From the NCBI GenBank assembly GCA_903895725.1, contig CAITUV010000068.1:1-64000 (forward strand): DNA of 64,000 bases, given 5' to 3'. The notes beneath the pieces are model-generated. The model ran no database searches. It saw nothing but the letters and a program-made list of their open reading frames with translations, and had not been told where the DNA came from. Source of the DNA: an uncultured Myxococcales bacterium. Lineage in GTDB: Bacteria > Myxococcota_A > UBA9042 > CAIXZC01. How positions within the stretch are numbered: the first letter of the stretch is position 1; the number at the start of each line of letters is the position of its first letter. This document shows, one piece after another, positions 1 through 8,800 of this stretch. Made by a program: the position numbers and the translations under genes.

Positions 1-3
1 CAG

Positions 4-141
4 TCACAAGATCAGCCCGTCGGCTTCTGACATGGTCTTCCCCGACCCCCAGAGATCGACCATGAGCACGTTGTGGCCGCCAGCCGCGGCGAGCACCAAG
101 GCCTCCAGCAGAGTTCCTTGTCCCCGGTTGTCGTTAGGAGA
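4..141 (-). pseudogene. decayed comM/yifB (Mg-chelatase-like AAA+ ATPase) fragment
   Basis: The minus strand encodes about 45 residues that match the start of the ATPase core of ComM/YifB. They run from a GQ pair through AAAGGHNVLM to a Walker A-like GSGKTM, and then stop at positions 6-4. Intact ComM has GPPGSGKTMLA here; this copy has DLWGSGKTMSE, so the Pro-Pro is lost. No ComM sequence is recognisable on either side: upstream codons are low-complexity and the reading frame ends 10 residues after the P-loop. I read it as a remnant of a deleted or displaced gene, not an expressed protein. The match is by eye from the family motif; a chance match is unlikely because motif and spacing both fit. 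Confidence 0.6.
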
Positions 142-383
142 AGCGGTTTCGCTCGGGTTGGGAAGAAGGTCTGTGCCGAGGCAAGATCCCCCCTCCGGCC
201 TGCCCCCGCTCGATCCCCATCCATTGAACCCCCCGGGGACCCGGGGGGTGTCCCAGCGGATGTGCCGTGGGTACCGGCACACAACGGCCTCCATGCTCGG
301 CACGTCATCCTGAGCGACCCGGCCCCCCTGCCTACGAAGTCGGATCTGCCGCTCTGCCGGGAGCGAAGGAGCTCGGCCTCTCA

Positions 384-480
384 AGCGTTCGAACGGCCGC
401 AGGTCCTGCGGCCTTTCCACACCGATGCGAGGAGCACACTTCTCCAGCGTTCGAACGGCCGCGGGTCCTGCGGCCTTTCC
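384..480. repeat. pair of 35-bp REP-like palindromic repeats
   Basis: Two copies lie at 384-418 and 446-480, 62 bp apart start to start, with one difference (A at 401, G at 463). Each copy holds the 8-bp palindrome GTTCGAAC followed by a hairpin, GGCCGCAGG/CCTGCGGCC around a single T. The one difference turns an A-T pair into a G-T pair, so the stem stays foldable as RNA. They lie in a gene-free stretch beside the comM remnant, which suits a REP-type repeat. Confidence 0.7.
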
Positions 481-598
481 GTTGCCCCGGCCGAGGTCCT
501 TCCGCCGCCTCCAGAAGGGCACGGCCGGAGGAGGAGGCCGTGCGTCGGGGGCGTCAGGATGACGCGCCAAGCGCGTCGGCCGTCGGGGGTCCGTGCGA

Positions 599-663
599 TC
601 GGCCCATGCGATACATCGGCCGTTGGGTTGCTTTCACCGTCGGCCCATGCGATGCATCGGCCG
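599..663. repeat. pair of 24-bp imperfect palindromes
   Basis: Copies at 599-622 and 640-663 differ at one base (ATACAT against ATGCAT). Each can fold: CGGCC pairs with GGCCG and ATG with CAT, with one C-C mismatch. They belong to a different family from the 384-480 repeats. Between 142 and 700 I see no credible gene. Confidence 0.6.
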
Positions 664-702
664 ACCTGATTTCCGACCAGCGCAATCCTTCCCCCCCCGG
701 CC

Positions 703-730
703 TTGTATCTCCCGCCGGTTTGACTATAGT
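703..730 (+). promoter_or_regulatory. putative sigma-70 promoter for the 2-oxoacid oxidoreductase genes
   Basis: TTGTAT (703-708), a 16-bp spacer and TATAGT (725-730) lie about 47 bp upstream of the chosen GTG start at 778. The -10 is good and the -35 is moderate. The position after the last repeat and before the Shine-Dalgarno suits a promoter for 778-3242. Confidence 0.45.
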
Positions 731-777
731 AGCGGGCCGTCCGAGGGTGTGAGTCCGACCGGACGGGAGGGATGGAC

Positions 778-1911
778 GTGGCAAGAGAGTACATCGACGG
801 AACCGAAGCCATCGTGCGGGGGGCGTTGCATGCCGGCTGTGACTTCTTCGCCGGCTACCCGATCACCCCGTCGAGCGGCGTGCTCGTGCGCATGATGCGG
901 GAGCTGCCCAAGATTGGCGGCATGGCAGTCCAGGGAGAGGACGAGATCGCCTCCATCGGGATGTGCATCGCGGCATCGATGGCGGGAAGGCGGCCGCTCA
1001 CCGCCACCAGCGGCCCGGGCATCAGCCTCTACTCTGAGAACCTGGGTCTTGCCATCATGGGCGAGGTGCCGCTCGTCATCGTCAATGTCCAACGTCTCGG
1101 CCCGGCCACCGGCGGTGCCACGACTGGAGCCGAGGGGGACGTCCAGTTCGTCCAGTGGGTCACCTCGGGCGGTCTTCCCATGGTCGTCCTGTCGCCCACG
1201 GACGTGGCCTCGTCCTACTGGCTGACCACCGTGGCCTTCCGGCTGGCGGAGCGCCTCCGTATCCCGGTGATTCTCAATACCTCCAAGGACCTGGTCCAGA
1301 CGATGGAAACCGTCGACGTCTCCGCATGGAAGAAGGTGCCGGTGGAGCCAAGGACCCCCTTTGGCGGGGCAGCCCCCTACGTGCCCTACCGCTTCGACCG
1401 GCTGGGGGATGTTCCCCAGTTCCTTCCCGTCGGAGCCGACCTGCAGGTGCGCTTTACCACCTCGATGCATGACGAGCACGGGAACCTCACGAAGAAGCTC
1501 GCCAAGGTGGACCGCACGTTCCGGCATCTCCAGGAGAAAGTCCTTGCCCATCTGGATGAGCTGGTGCTCGTGGAAGAGGACCGCCAGGAGGGAGCCGACA
1601 CGCTGGTCGTGGCCTCCGGAGTGAGTGCCCGGTCGTCCCGGGCCGCCGTGAACATGGTCCGCGCCCGTGGCGGCAAGGTCTCGATGCTGACCGTGTATTC
1701 CGTCTGGCCTGTGCCCGAGGCCGCCATTCGCAAGGCAGCCGAGGGAGTGAGCCGGGTCGTCGTCCCCGAGATGAACGTCGGCCTGTACCGTCGTGAAATC
1801 GAGCGTCTGCTGCCGAACCGGAAGACCATCGGAGTCAACCGGGTCGACGGTGAAGTGCTGACCCCGGACGAGATCATCCGGACGGGCGAGTTGGAAGGAG
1901 GGGTCGCATGA
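778..1911 (+). CDS. 2-oxoacid:ferredoxin oxidoreductase, alpha subunit (KorA/VorA type)
   Basis: Alpha chain of a ferredoxin-dependent enzyme that oxidatively decarboxylates a 2-oxoacid (2-oxoglutarate, branched-chain or pyruvate-type) to acyl-CoA. The N-terminal pyrimidine-binding domain shows AGYPITPSS, the GEDEIAS helix and TATSGPG, followed by SENLGLAIMGEVP and a GPATG loop, all typical of KorA. The C-terminal third is the transketolase-C-like domain. No gamma domain precedes it. GTG at 778 is preferred because GGGAGG (765-770) is then 7 bp away; ATG at 772 would leave only 1 bp. It overlaps the next gene by 4 bp (ATGA), so the two are probably translationally coupled. Substrate cannot be fixed from sequence alone. 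Confidence 0.9.
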   Translation: MAREYIDGTEAIVRGALHAGCDFFAGYPITPSSGVLVRMMRELPKIGGMAVQGEDEIASIGMCIAASMAGRRPLTATSGPGISLYSENLGLAIMGEVPLVIVNVQRLGPATGGATTGAEGDVQFVQWVTSGGLPMVVLSPTDVASSYWLTTVAFRLAERLRIPVILNTSKDLVQTMETVDVSAWKKVPVEPRTPFGGAAPYVPYRFDRLGDVPQFLPVGADLQVRFTTSMHDEHGNLTKKLAKVDRTFRHLQEKVLAHLDELVLVEEDRQEGADTLVVASGVSARSSRAAVNMVRARGGKVSMLTVYSVWPVPEAAIRKAAEGVSRVVVPEMNVGLYRREIERLLPNRKTIGVNRVDGEVLTPDEIIRTGELEGGVA

Positions 1912-3242
1912 GCTTCGAAGTGAACGACTACCTGCTCGAGAAGTCCAAGCCATACCCCTTCTGCCCTGGCTGCTCGCACGGCCAGGTGCTCGATGCCCTG
2001 GGCAAGGCATTGCCGATGGTGGGCGTGGCACCCAACCGGGTTGCCCTGGTCACGGACATCGGCTGCATCGGCATCTCGGACAAGCATTTCGGGATGCACA
2101 CGTTCCATGGATTGCATGGGCGGAGCGTGACCTATGCCACCGGCCTGAAGCTGGGGAACCCCGATCTGACCGTGGTGGTGCTCGTCGGCGATGGCGGGCT
2201 CGGGATCGGCGGCCACCATTTCCTGCATGCGGCCCGTCGCAACGTGGACATCACCGTCCTGGTCTGCAACAACTTCAACTTCGGAATGACCGGTGGACAG
2301 CACTCGGTCACGACTCCTCACCAGGCCGTCACCGCCACGACGAGCGAAGGGAACTTCGAGTATCCGCTCGACATCGCGGGCCTGGTGGACGTGGCCCAGG
2401 GCAATTTTGCGGCCCGCGTGATGTTTTATGATCCCAAGCTTCCCGAGATCATTGCCGAGGCCATCCGGTCCCCCGGGTTTGCAGCGCTCGACATCTGGGA
2501 GATGTGTACCGCGTACTACGCCAAGCGGAACAAGCTCAATCGGACGGTCCTGGAAGAGCAGCTCAAGGAGCGCAACCTGTCGACGGGCATCGTGGTCCGG
2601 AGAGAGCGGAAGGGCTACGTGGAGCAGTATCGGCAGTCCCTCGAGGCGCTACAGGGCAAGCCGCTCTCCGAGGGGACGCCGATGGCCTCCGAGTTCCCCC
2701 GCCCCTCCTACCCGAGGCAGAGCGTTCTCATTGCGGGTCGTGCCGGCCAGAAGGTCCGATCCACGGCCATGATCCTGGGCCGGGCCGGCGTGCTGTCGGA
2801 TCTCTACGTCACTCAGCGGGATGACTATCCCGTCACGGTCATGACCGGTCATTCGACCGCGGAGATGATCTTCCAGCCCGATCCGGTCAACGCCTTGACC
2901 GTCGACGCCCCGGACTACGTGCTGATCACGGCCGAGGAAGGACGGGACGTGATCAGGGAGCGCCTCAAGGGGCTGCCTGCCACGTCGACCGTCTACGCGC
3001 TCGAGGAGCTGCTGCCCCTGGACACCCCCGCCCGTGTCGAGCCCATTCCCGCCACCGCGGTGGATATCCAGAAGAAGAAGACTCAGATCGTGCTCGCCTG
3101 CGTGGCCTGGCTGGCCGCCAGGACCGGGGTAGTGTCGCCCGAGGCGCTGCGCCGGGCAGCGCAGTCCGAGGAGCGGCAGAGCATCTCGGACGAGAACCTG
3201 GCCACGCTGGCGGAGATGGATGCGAGGCTGGCCCGGAAGTAG
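1908..3242 (+). CDS. 2-oxoacid:ferredoxin oxidoreductase, beta subunit fused to gamma domain
   Basis: The first ~250 residues are the thiamine-diphosphate-binding beta chain. It has CPGC at 19-22, a GDGG Mg/TPP motif near 95 and NNFNFGMTGGQ near 120. From about residue 270 a second domain (VLIAGRAGQKV onward, to ~390) matches the gamma chain, which handles CoA and subunit contacts. The last ~50 residues are a helical tail. With the 4-bp-overlapping alpha gene this gives a complete alpha/beta-gamma enzyme. No ferredoxin-like delta subunit with two CxxCxxCxxxC clusters is encoded nearby, so electrons probably pass to a free ferredoxin. Beta-gamma fusion is less usual than separate or gamma-alpha chains. 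Confidence 0.88.
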   Translation: MSFEVNDYLLEKSKPYPFCPGCSHGQVLDALGKALPMVGVAPNRVALVTDIGCIGISDKHFGMHTFHGLHGRSVTYATGLKLGNPDLTVVVLVGDGGLGIGGHHFLHAARRNVDITVLVCNNFNFGMTGGQHSVTTPHQAVTATTSEGNFEYPLDIAGLVDVAQGNFAARVMFYDPKLPEIIAEAIRSPGFAALDIWEMCTAYYAKRNKLNRTVLEEQLKERNLSTGIVVRRERKGYVEQYRQSLEALQGKPLSEGTPMASEFPRPSYPRQSVLIAGRAGQKVRSTAMILGRAGVLSDLYVTQRDDYPVTVMTGHSTAEMIFQPDPVNALTVDAPDYVLITAEEGRDVIRERLKGLPATSTVYALEELLPLDTPARVEPIPATAVDIQKKKTQIVLACVAWLAARTGVVSPEALRRAAQSEERQSISDENLATLAEMDARLARK

Positions 3243-3260
3243 AAGCGGGCACTCCTGCGG

Positions 3261-4802
3261 ATGGTTCCTGGCATGAGCCACGACAAGCCAGCATTGAGCC
3301 TTCCCGGCCGCCTCTGGCGATGGGGGCGGTGGGCTCTGCTGGTCGGGGTGCTCCTGGCCCTGGCCGCAGGGGGCTTCCTGATCTACGTGTTCTTCTACAA
3401 GGCTCCCGACGAAGTGGTGCAGGTGCTCGCCGGGCCCGCAGACGATGCCCTGGTCCAACGGCGCTCGGAGACGTTCACCTGGCCGGACGAAGGCTCCCCG
3501 GCCTGGCGATTCGTGCTGACCGACGGGCGGGGGCACGTGCTGCACGACGTGGTCGCTCGACGGCCCGAGGTCAAGCTTCCGTACGGCATTCTCGAGCCGT
3601 CGAAAGACTATGTCTGGACCGTCTTTCCCGCTTCGGTCGAGGGGGACCGGACCGGGGACCCGCTCGTTCGGTCCAGATTCCACACGGCGGGCGAGCTGAC
3701 CGTGGAGACCTGGCTGGGACCGCTGACGCTCTTTCCGGATCGGCTGAGCATCGGCGCCCGGGAGATGGTGGGCGACATCGTGGTGGAGGTATCGTATCCC
3801 GGGCTGTTTCGGGTGACGCTGCCGGACGAGCTGGTGTTCCAGGACGGCAGCCGCATGTACGACGGACAGGGGACGGTGCTGCTTTATCTGCGATTCGACC
3901 AGGCGGCCGCCCACGACGATCCGGAGGAGTGGGCGAGCATCCAGGTCGGGGCGACGAACGTGCTGGCGCACCTGTCGGTCGGTACCGACGGCAGAGAAGG
4001 CCATCGGCTGCTGGCCTCGGCTGCCACGGGGTTCGACCCGTTTGCGGACGCCCCTTCGTTTGCCAACTTCGAGCGCTCGCTGTTCTCGCGATTGACCCGG
4101 GGTACGTGCGTCGGCATTGCGATGGCCGTGAAGGTGTTCTTCGAGCATGCCCGGTTCGGCGTAGAAGGGGGGACCGATGCTCCGAGCGCCGAGCTTCTTG
4201 CCAGAACCCTGGCCCGCCGTTCCAGGCTGGCGCTTTCGGCTGCCAGCTTCCGGGAGCTTTCCGACCGCCACCCGGACACGGTCATGGCCGTGATGACGGC
4301 TCTTCACTACGAGAACCTGGACCCGCAGGTGATCACGGAGACCATCCGAGCCGTCCTCTCCCCGCAGACTGGCGAAGCGGTTTCCGCCAATCTGTTCTCG
4401 CAGCTCCGGGCGGGGCGGCTTCCCGTGCTCGGCGGATTTCGCCTCAAGAGCCGGGTGCTGAAGATCTTCGCCCGCATCGGGACCTACACGCTTCTTGATT
4501 CGGGACACGCTTTCCTCGTGTACCGGGGGTGGCGGTTCGAGGACGGCGACGTGTTCGCGGTCTACGATCCCAACTTCGAGTACGAACCGGGGCTTCGTCG
4601 CCGCACGATGCTCCTGGTTCCCAGCGGGGGGCGGCCAGTCTATGTGGCCGGTCCGGATCCGGACCGGAGCATGGTCCGATTCCTCCCCATGGAGCCGGAT
4701 CTTGCTGCCCTGGTCGTCTCCATCGGAGGAGAGGGGGTGCGACAGCGCATCCTTGATGTCGGCGAGGCCTTCGAGGATCTCTGGCGGGCGAGTCGCAGGT
4801 AA
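3261..4802 (+). CDS. membrane-anchored protein with papain/transglutaminase-like Cys-His-Asp set
   Basis: 513 residues, no named family recognised. A short basic N-terminus and one hydrophobic segment (about 24-46) suggest a type II membrane protein with most of the chain outside the cytoplasm. Residues ~50-220 look like beta-rich domains. The C-terminal half has Cys283 at the start of a helix (RGTCVGIAMA), His416 in GHAFLVY and Asp436 in YDPNF. That order and those contexts resemble the catalytic triad of papain-fold or transglutaminase-like enzymes, although the 133-residue Cys-to-His gap is long. Neither ATG (3261 or 3273) has a clear Shine-Dalgarno. It starts 18 bp after the oxidoreductase stop, so it may depend on that transcript. 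Confidence 0.6.
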   Translation: MVPGMSHDKPALSLPGRLWRWGRWALLVGVLLALAAGGFLIYVFFYKAPDEVVQVLAGPADDALVQRRSETFTWPDEGSPAWRFVLTDGRGHVLHDVVARRPEVKLPYGILEPSKDYVWTVFPASVEGDRTGDPLVRSRFHTAGELTVETWLGPLTLFPDRLSIGAREMVGDIVVEVSYPGLFRVTLPDELVFQDGSRMYDGQGTVLLYLRFDQAAAHDDPEEWASIQVGATNVLAHLSVGTDGREGHRLLASAATGFDPFADAPSFANFERSLFSRLTRGTCVGIAMAVKVFFEHARFGVEGGTDAPSAELLARTLARRSRLALSAASFRELSDRHPDTVMAVMTALHYENLDPQVITETIRAVLSPQTGEAVSANLFSQLRAGRLPVLGGFRLKSRVLKIFARIGTYTLLDSGHAFLVYRGWRFEDGDVFAVYDPNFEYEPGLRRRTMLLVPSGGRPVYVAGPDPDRSMVRFLPMEPDLAALVVSIGGEGVRQRILDVGEAFEDLWRASRR

Positions 4803-4826
4803 AGTCGCGAGTCATTGCCCGGGCCG

Positions 4827-4849
4827 TTTCGAGCCGGGGCCTCGAAACC
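4827..4849 (+). other. 8-bp perfect inverted repeat before the malic enzyme gene
   Basis: GTTTCGAG (4827-4834) and CTCGAAAC (4842-4849) flank a 7-base loop. No T-run follows, so a classical terminator is not supported. It lies just upstream of a possible promoter at 4853 and could be an operator. Confidence 0.4.
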
Positions 4850-4852
4850 CAT

Positions 4853-4881
4853 TGAACTGTGAATTCCGTGGTGCTACGTTG
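4853..4881 (+). promoter_or_regulatory. weak putative promoter for malic enzyme
   Basis: TTGAAC (4853-4858), a 17-bp spacer and TACGTT (4876-4881). The -35 is good and the -10 matches only three of six positions. It precedes the ATG at 4941 by 59 bp. Confidence 0.35.
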
Positions 4882-4940
4882 GCTCCAGACTTCCGGGCGG
4901 TCGGCTGGCGGCCGCCCGCACGGGGAAAGGGGGGGGAGAG

Positions 4941-6287
4941 ATGACCGAGAGACTGCCGACAAAGGAAGAGCTGCTGGCCAAGGCGTACAAGCCCAACGAG
5001 GATGCCCTCAAGCTGCATCCCTTCTACAAGGGCAAGATCAAGATGGTGCCCAAGTGCGCCATCCGGAGCGTGGACGACTTCGCAATCTGGTATACGCCCG
5101 GCGTGGCTGCGGCCTGCAAGGACATCCACAAGAACCCTGAGAAGGTGTTCGAGCACACGGCCAAGGCCAACATGGTGGCGGTGATCTCGGATGGCACGCG
5201 AGTGCTGGGGCTGGGAGACATCGGCCCCGAGGCCGGGCTTCCGGTCATGGAGGGCAAGTGCATCCTGTTCAAGTACCTGGGCGGCGTGGATGCCTTCCCG
5301 CTCTGCCTGGATACCAAGGACGCGGACGAGTTCATCCGGACCGTCAAGATCCTCCAGCCGACATTTGGCGGCGTGAACCTCGAGGACATCGAGAAGCCCA
5401 AGTGCTTCCGAATCCTCGATACGCTGCGGGCCGAGTGCCGCATCCCGATCTGGCATGACGACCAGCAGGGGACCGCTGCGGTGACGGTCGCCGGCCTCAT
5501 CAACGCGTTGAAGATCACGAACCGCAAGATGGAGAAGGCCCGGGTCGTTCTCAACGGTGCGGGCGCGGCGAACATCGCCATTGCCCGGCTGCTGCTGGCC
5601 GCCGGCGTAGACGGCGACAGGATGATCCTGGTCGACCGAAAGGGCGGCATTGCCCGTAATCGCCCGGGGCTCAAGGACGACGAGTACGTGAAGTTCGACA
5701 TGGCTCAGAAGACGAATCCGCAGTGCTTCTCGGGTACGCTGGCCGAGGCCATGGAAGGGGCCGATGTGCTGATCTCGCTGTCTCAGCCGGGGCCCGACGT
5801 GGTGAAGAAGGAGTGGGTTGCCAAGATGGCGAAGGACTCGGTCGTGTTCGTCTGCGCCAACCCGGTACCGGAGATCTGGCCCTGGGAGGCCAAGGAGGCC
5901 GGTGCCAGGGTCGTGGCCACGGGGCGCTCCGACTTCCCCAACCAGGTGAACAACTCGATCGGATTCCCGGCCATCTTCCGCGGCACGCTCGACGTGATGG
6001 CAACCACCATCACGGATGAGATGTGCATCGCAGCGGCCCGCGAGCTGGCCAAGTGTGCGGAAGACAAGGGGTTGCGCGACGACTACCTGGTGCCCACCAT
6101 GGCCGAATGGGAGGTATTCCCCCGCGAGGCCGTTGCCGTCGGGCAGAAGGCCATCGAGCAGGGCGTCGCACGGGTGAAGCTGTCCCGAGAGAAGGCACTC
6201 CAGATTGCCGAGGATACCATCCGGAAGGCCCGCGCCGAGATCGAGTGCCTCATGCGCGAGGGGCACATCCCCGCTCCGCCCGCGTAA
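4941..6287 (+). CDS. malic enzyme (NAD(P)-dependent, decarboxylating)
   Basis: Oxidatively decarboxylates malate to pyruvate and CO2 with NAD(P). The N-terminal malic domain has WYTPGVAAAC, GDIGPEAGLPVMEGK and WHDDQQGTAAV. The Rossmann domain begins near residue 195 with GAGAAN (206-211). The C-terminal half keeps SQPG, NPVPEI and the RSDFPNQVNN block. At 448 residues it is the short bacterial form without the phosphotransacetylase-like extension of MaeB. The start is well supported by a GGGGGGAG tract just upstream. Its position after a 2-oxoacid:ferredoxin oxidoreductase suits supply of pyruvate or balancing of reducing power. Confidence 0.95.
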   Translation: MTERLPTKEELLAKAYKPNEDALKLHPFYKGKIKMVPKCAIRSVDDFAIWYTPGVAAACKDIHKNPEKVFEHTAKANMVAVISDGTRVLGLGDIGPEAGLPVMEGKCILFKYLGGVDAFPLCLDTKDADEFIRTVKILQPTFGGVNLEDIEKPKCFRILDTLRAECRIPIWHDDQQGTAAVTVAGLINALKITNRKMEKARVVLNGAGAANIAIARLLLAAGVDGDRMILVDRKGGIARNRPGLKDDEYVKFDMAQKTNPQCFSGTLAEAMEGADVLISLSQPGPDVVKKEWVAKMAKDSVVFVCANPVPEIWPWEAKEAGARVVATGRSDFPNQVNNSIGFPAIFRGTLDVMATTITDEMCIAAARELAKCAEDKGLRDDYLVPTMAEWEVFPREAVAVGQKAIEQGVARVKLSREKALQIAEDTIRKARAEIECLMREGHIPAPPA

Positions 6288-6362
6288 TCGGGGGAGAAGT
6301 CCCGCAACAGGCTGTTGGCATCGAGGGACGGCTCCGACCCGGGGCTGGAATCCGACAAGAGG

Positions 6363-8792
6363 CTACTGGTCTGAGGGGAGCAGCCGGTCGAGCACGGCGC
6401 GCGTTTCGAAGAACTCCTTGGCAGTCAAACCGAAGCGAAGCTTGAGGAACTGGTCCACCTGGGGCTGGAGCTCCCAGTAGGGCTTGTAGATCCCCTGGAG
6501 CTCCCTCAGGCGGTCCTGCTGGGCCCTGGGATCACTGTACGACACGTCGATGCGCAGTGCCCTGGAATCGGGGCCGGCCGCGGAGTCGAACACGACCCCG
6601 GCCTGAATTCCGGTCTGCGTCCCCGCCCCCTGTTCGAGGAGCCGGTCATGCTCGGGCTTGAGCTCGAGCGCCTTCTGGTACAGGTGAGCGTTGAGCAGGA
6701 GCAGCTCGACGAGCTGATCCTCCGCCTTGCTCTCGATGAGCCCCGAGTGGTAGTGGTCGAGCAGCGTCTTGAGCGTCTGGGTCTCTCGTGCGATCACCGA
6801 CTCCTGCATGGCCCGGGCCAGCTCGGTGGCCGCCAGGTCGAGCGGCTCACCGGCCTTGACGGAGAGCTCCTTTCCGGAAAACCCGTGTCGCTCCAGGGGT
6901 GCGACGGACACCTCGATGTCGACGAAGCTCAGCGTCCGGTTGAGGTCGAGAAGGATCTCTCCCCCCGGTGCGGCCACCAGGGTCTGGGTGAAATCGCCGC
7001 TGCTGGTCGTTTCCCGCAGGGTCCCCTTGATCTCGACGTCGAACCGCTCGGCACTGTCCTCGATCGCCTTGCGAAGCGAGGTGAGCTGCTCGGTCAACCG
7101 GGCCTTCTCTTCCTGGAGCCCCTGGAGCTTCTTCTCGAGCCCCTGCCGGTAGCGGGAGTTCTGCTGCTTGACCGCACCGACGTGGGGGTTGGTGAGCGTG
7201 AACTCGATGTCGTCGATCTTCTTCTGGGTCTCGGAGAGCCTGGACTCGAGCTGGAGGGCGGTGGCCCCGAGCTGTCCGAAGTACGGATTCTCGACGACCC
7301 GCTTCAAGGAGAAGGGCTTGCTCTGGGAGGAGCGGGAGAGGGCCTTGAGCACGTGTCCCGAGAGGACGAAGGCATTTTCTCCGTCCCCGGTTCTGACGAT
7401 GTGCCTGGGAAACAGCGCCATCCGCCCCTCGAGATAGCTGAGGATCCGCTGCCCGAGCGCTTCATCCTCCGGGAAGAAATTGATGGGCTTGAGGTGGAAG
7501 GTGTACCGGGCATCGAAGCCGGCCAGGAAGCGCTCCAGGACGACTTCCATGCGCCAGTGGACGGGGACGACGCGAGCCAGCCCGAGCACGGCGAACAGCC
7601 GCGTGCCCAGCCGGCCGGTCTGCAGGAATTCCCCGACCCAGACATCCAGCACCGCCCGAATCTTGTCCTGCGCCGCGGTCCGCTCGTCCGCCGGCATGAA
7701 GAGCGACAGGATGTAGCCGAGCTGGAGCTTCTCGGTGATGAGCGCGTTCGAGAGGACCGTCTTGAGCTGGGTCAGCCCCTCCTGGGAGGGGTGGGCACCG
7801 ATCTCGATTCCCAGGTTGTCGACGACGAGGCGCCCCCGTGGACGATAGTCCTCCAGATCCGCGTCGACGAAGAAATCGGGAGCGGGGAGGGCGGAGCTGG
7901 ACAGGAAGTTCCTACCGCTTTCCTTGACCGTCCCGTAGAACTCCTCGGAGAAGGATTCGCCCAGGCCCCCGGAGTTGAGGATGGAGGCCTCGAAGCGATA
8001 ACGGTCGAAGGGCGTGAGCGGGACGATGCCCGCCTTGCCGAAGGAGACGCATCGGTGGCCGCTCCAGTTGTCCAGCACGGTATCGTGCCAGGACGAGAAC
8101 CCGGAGATGGCCCCGGGCGACGAGGGGGCCAGCACGATTCCCGCCTGTGCGTTGCGCACGATCACGTTGCGCCGGAGCTCCAGCCGTCCCCCCTGGAATC
8201 TCAGGCCCCCTCCCATGTTTCCGGTGACGACGTTTCCGGTGAGCGACACGGAGGACCCGGTCCCGGCCACGACCACGCCCGGCCCCGTTCCGCCGGTGAA
8301 TCGGCAGTCGTCGATATTGGCAACGGTCTCGGACAGGGCAGCGGAAGCGACATCCGGGCCCACCGTCAGCGACCAGAAACCGATTCCGGAAACCGTGACC
8401 TCCGACCGGCTGACATACAGAGCGGTCTCCCGGGCCACGACCACGGACCGTCCGGCCCCGGCCCCCACCAGGGATATCCGGCGTCCTGAGACCACGACTG
8501 ATTCCCCGTAGACTCCAGGACCCACGACGATGGTGGCACCGTCGGGAGCCGCGGCCACGGCATCGGTTACCGACGCGTAGGCAGTCTGCTTCCCTTCGAT
8601 CGTTACCGTCCCGGGCGGTGCCTTTCCTTCCTCCAGGGCATAGCGTTTCTCGAAGGCCCGGACGACCGTGTCGGTGGTGTATCCGGTGCGCACCGTGAGC
8701 CTACCAGCGCCGTTTCCGCCATCCGGACCGCACGCTGCCAGCAGTGCCAGGATCAGGAAGGGGATGTGACCATTGCAGAGCGACCGTTTCAT
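6363..8792 (-). CDS. lipoprotein with right-handed beta-helix and long coiled coil
   Basis: 809 residues beginning with a lipoprotein signal; the lipobox ends at Cys21 (LLAAC). Residues ~70-250 show short repeating strands rich in V, G, S and N (for example GATIVVGPGVYGESVVVSG), typical of the pectate-lyase/NosD beta-helix. The middle section matches nothing I know. Residues ~510-590 are a predicted coiled coil (LESRLSETQKKIDDIE, then heptads of L/E/K). The C-terminus is helical and could mediate oligomerisation. No catalytic residues are recognisable. It reads away from the kinase-TPR gene; the two promoters overlap, so they may be co-regulated. GGAG sits 3 bp before the ATG. Confidence 0.75.
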   Translation of the reverse strand: MKRSLCNGHIPFLILALLAACGPDGGNGAGRLTVRTGYTTDTVVRAFEKRYALEEGKAPPGTVTIEGKQTAYASVTDAVAAAPDGATIVVGPGVYGESVVVSGRRISLVGAGAGRSVVVARETALYVSRSEVTVSGIGFWSLTVGPDVASAALSETVANIDDCRFTGGTGPGVVVAGTGSSVSLTGNVVTGNMGGGLRFQGGRLELRRNVIVRNAQAGIVLAPSSPGAISGFSSWHDTVLDNWSGHRCVSFGKAGIVPLTPFDRYRFEASILNSGGLGESFSEEFYGTVKESGRNFLSSSALPAPDFFVDADLEDYRPRGRLVVDNLGIEIGAHPSQEGLTQLKTVLSNALITEKLQLGYILSLFMPADERTAAQDKIRAVLDVWVGEFLQTGRLGTRLFAVLGLARVVPVHWRMEVVLERFLAGFDARYTFHLKPINFFPEDEALGQRILSYLEGRMALFPRHIVRTGDGENAFVLSGHVLKALSRSSQSKPFSLKRVVENPYFGQLGATALQLESRLSETQKKIDDIEFTLTNPHVGAVKQQNSRYRQGLEKKLQGLQEEKARLTEQLTSLRKAIEDSAERFDVEIKGTLRETTSSGDFTQTLVAAPGGEILLDLNRTLSFVDIEVSVAPLERHGFSGKELSVKAGEPLDLAATELARAMQESVIARETQTLKTLLDHYHSGLIESKAEDQLVELLLLNAHLYQKALELKPEHDRLLEQGAGTQTGIQAGVVFDSAAGPDSRALRIDVSYSDPRAQQDRLRELQGIYKPYWELQPQVDQFLKLRFGLTAKEFFETRAVLDRLLPSDQ

Positions 8793-8800
8793 GTTCTCCG

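Noticed and set aside
384..480. T-loop-like GTTCGAA suggesting tRNA genes
   Set aside because: No acceptor or anticodon stems can be built; it is part of a repeated palindrome.
4827..4849. Rho-independent terminator after the thiol-hydrolase-like gene
   Set aside because: The hairpin is perfect but no T-run follows.
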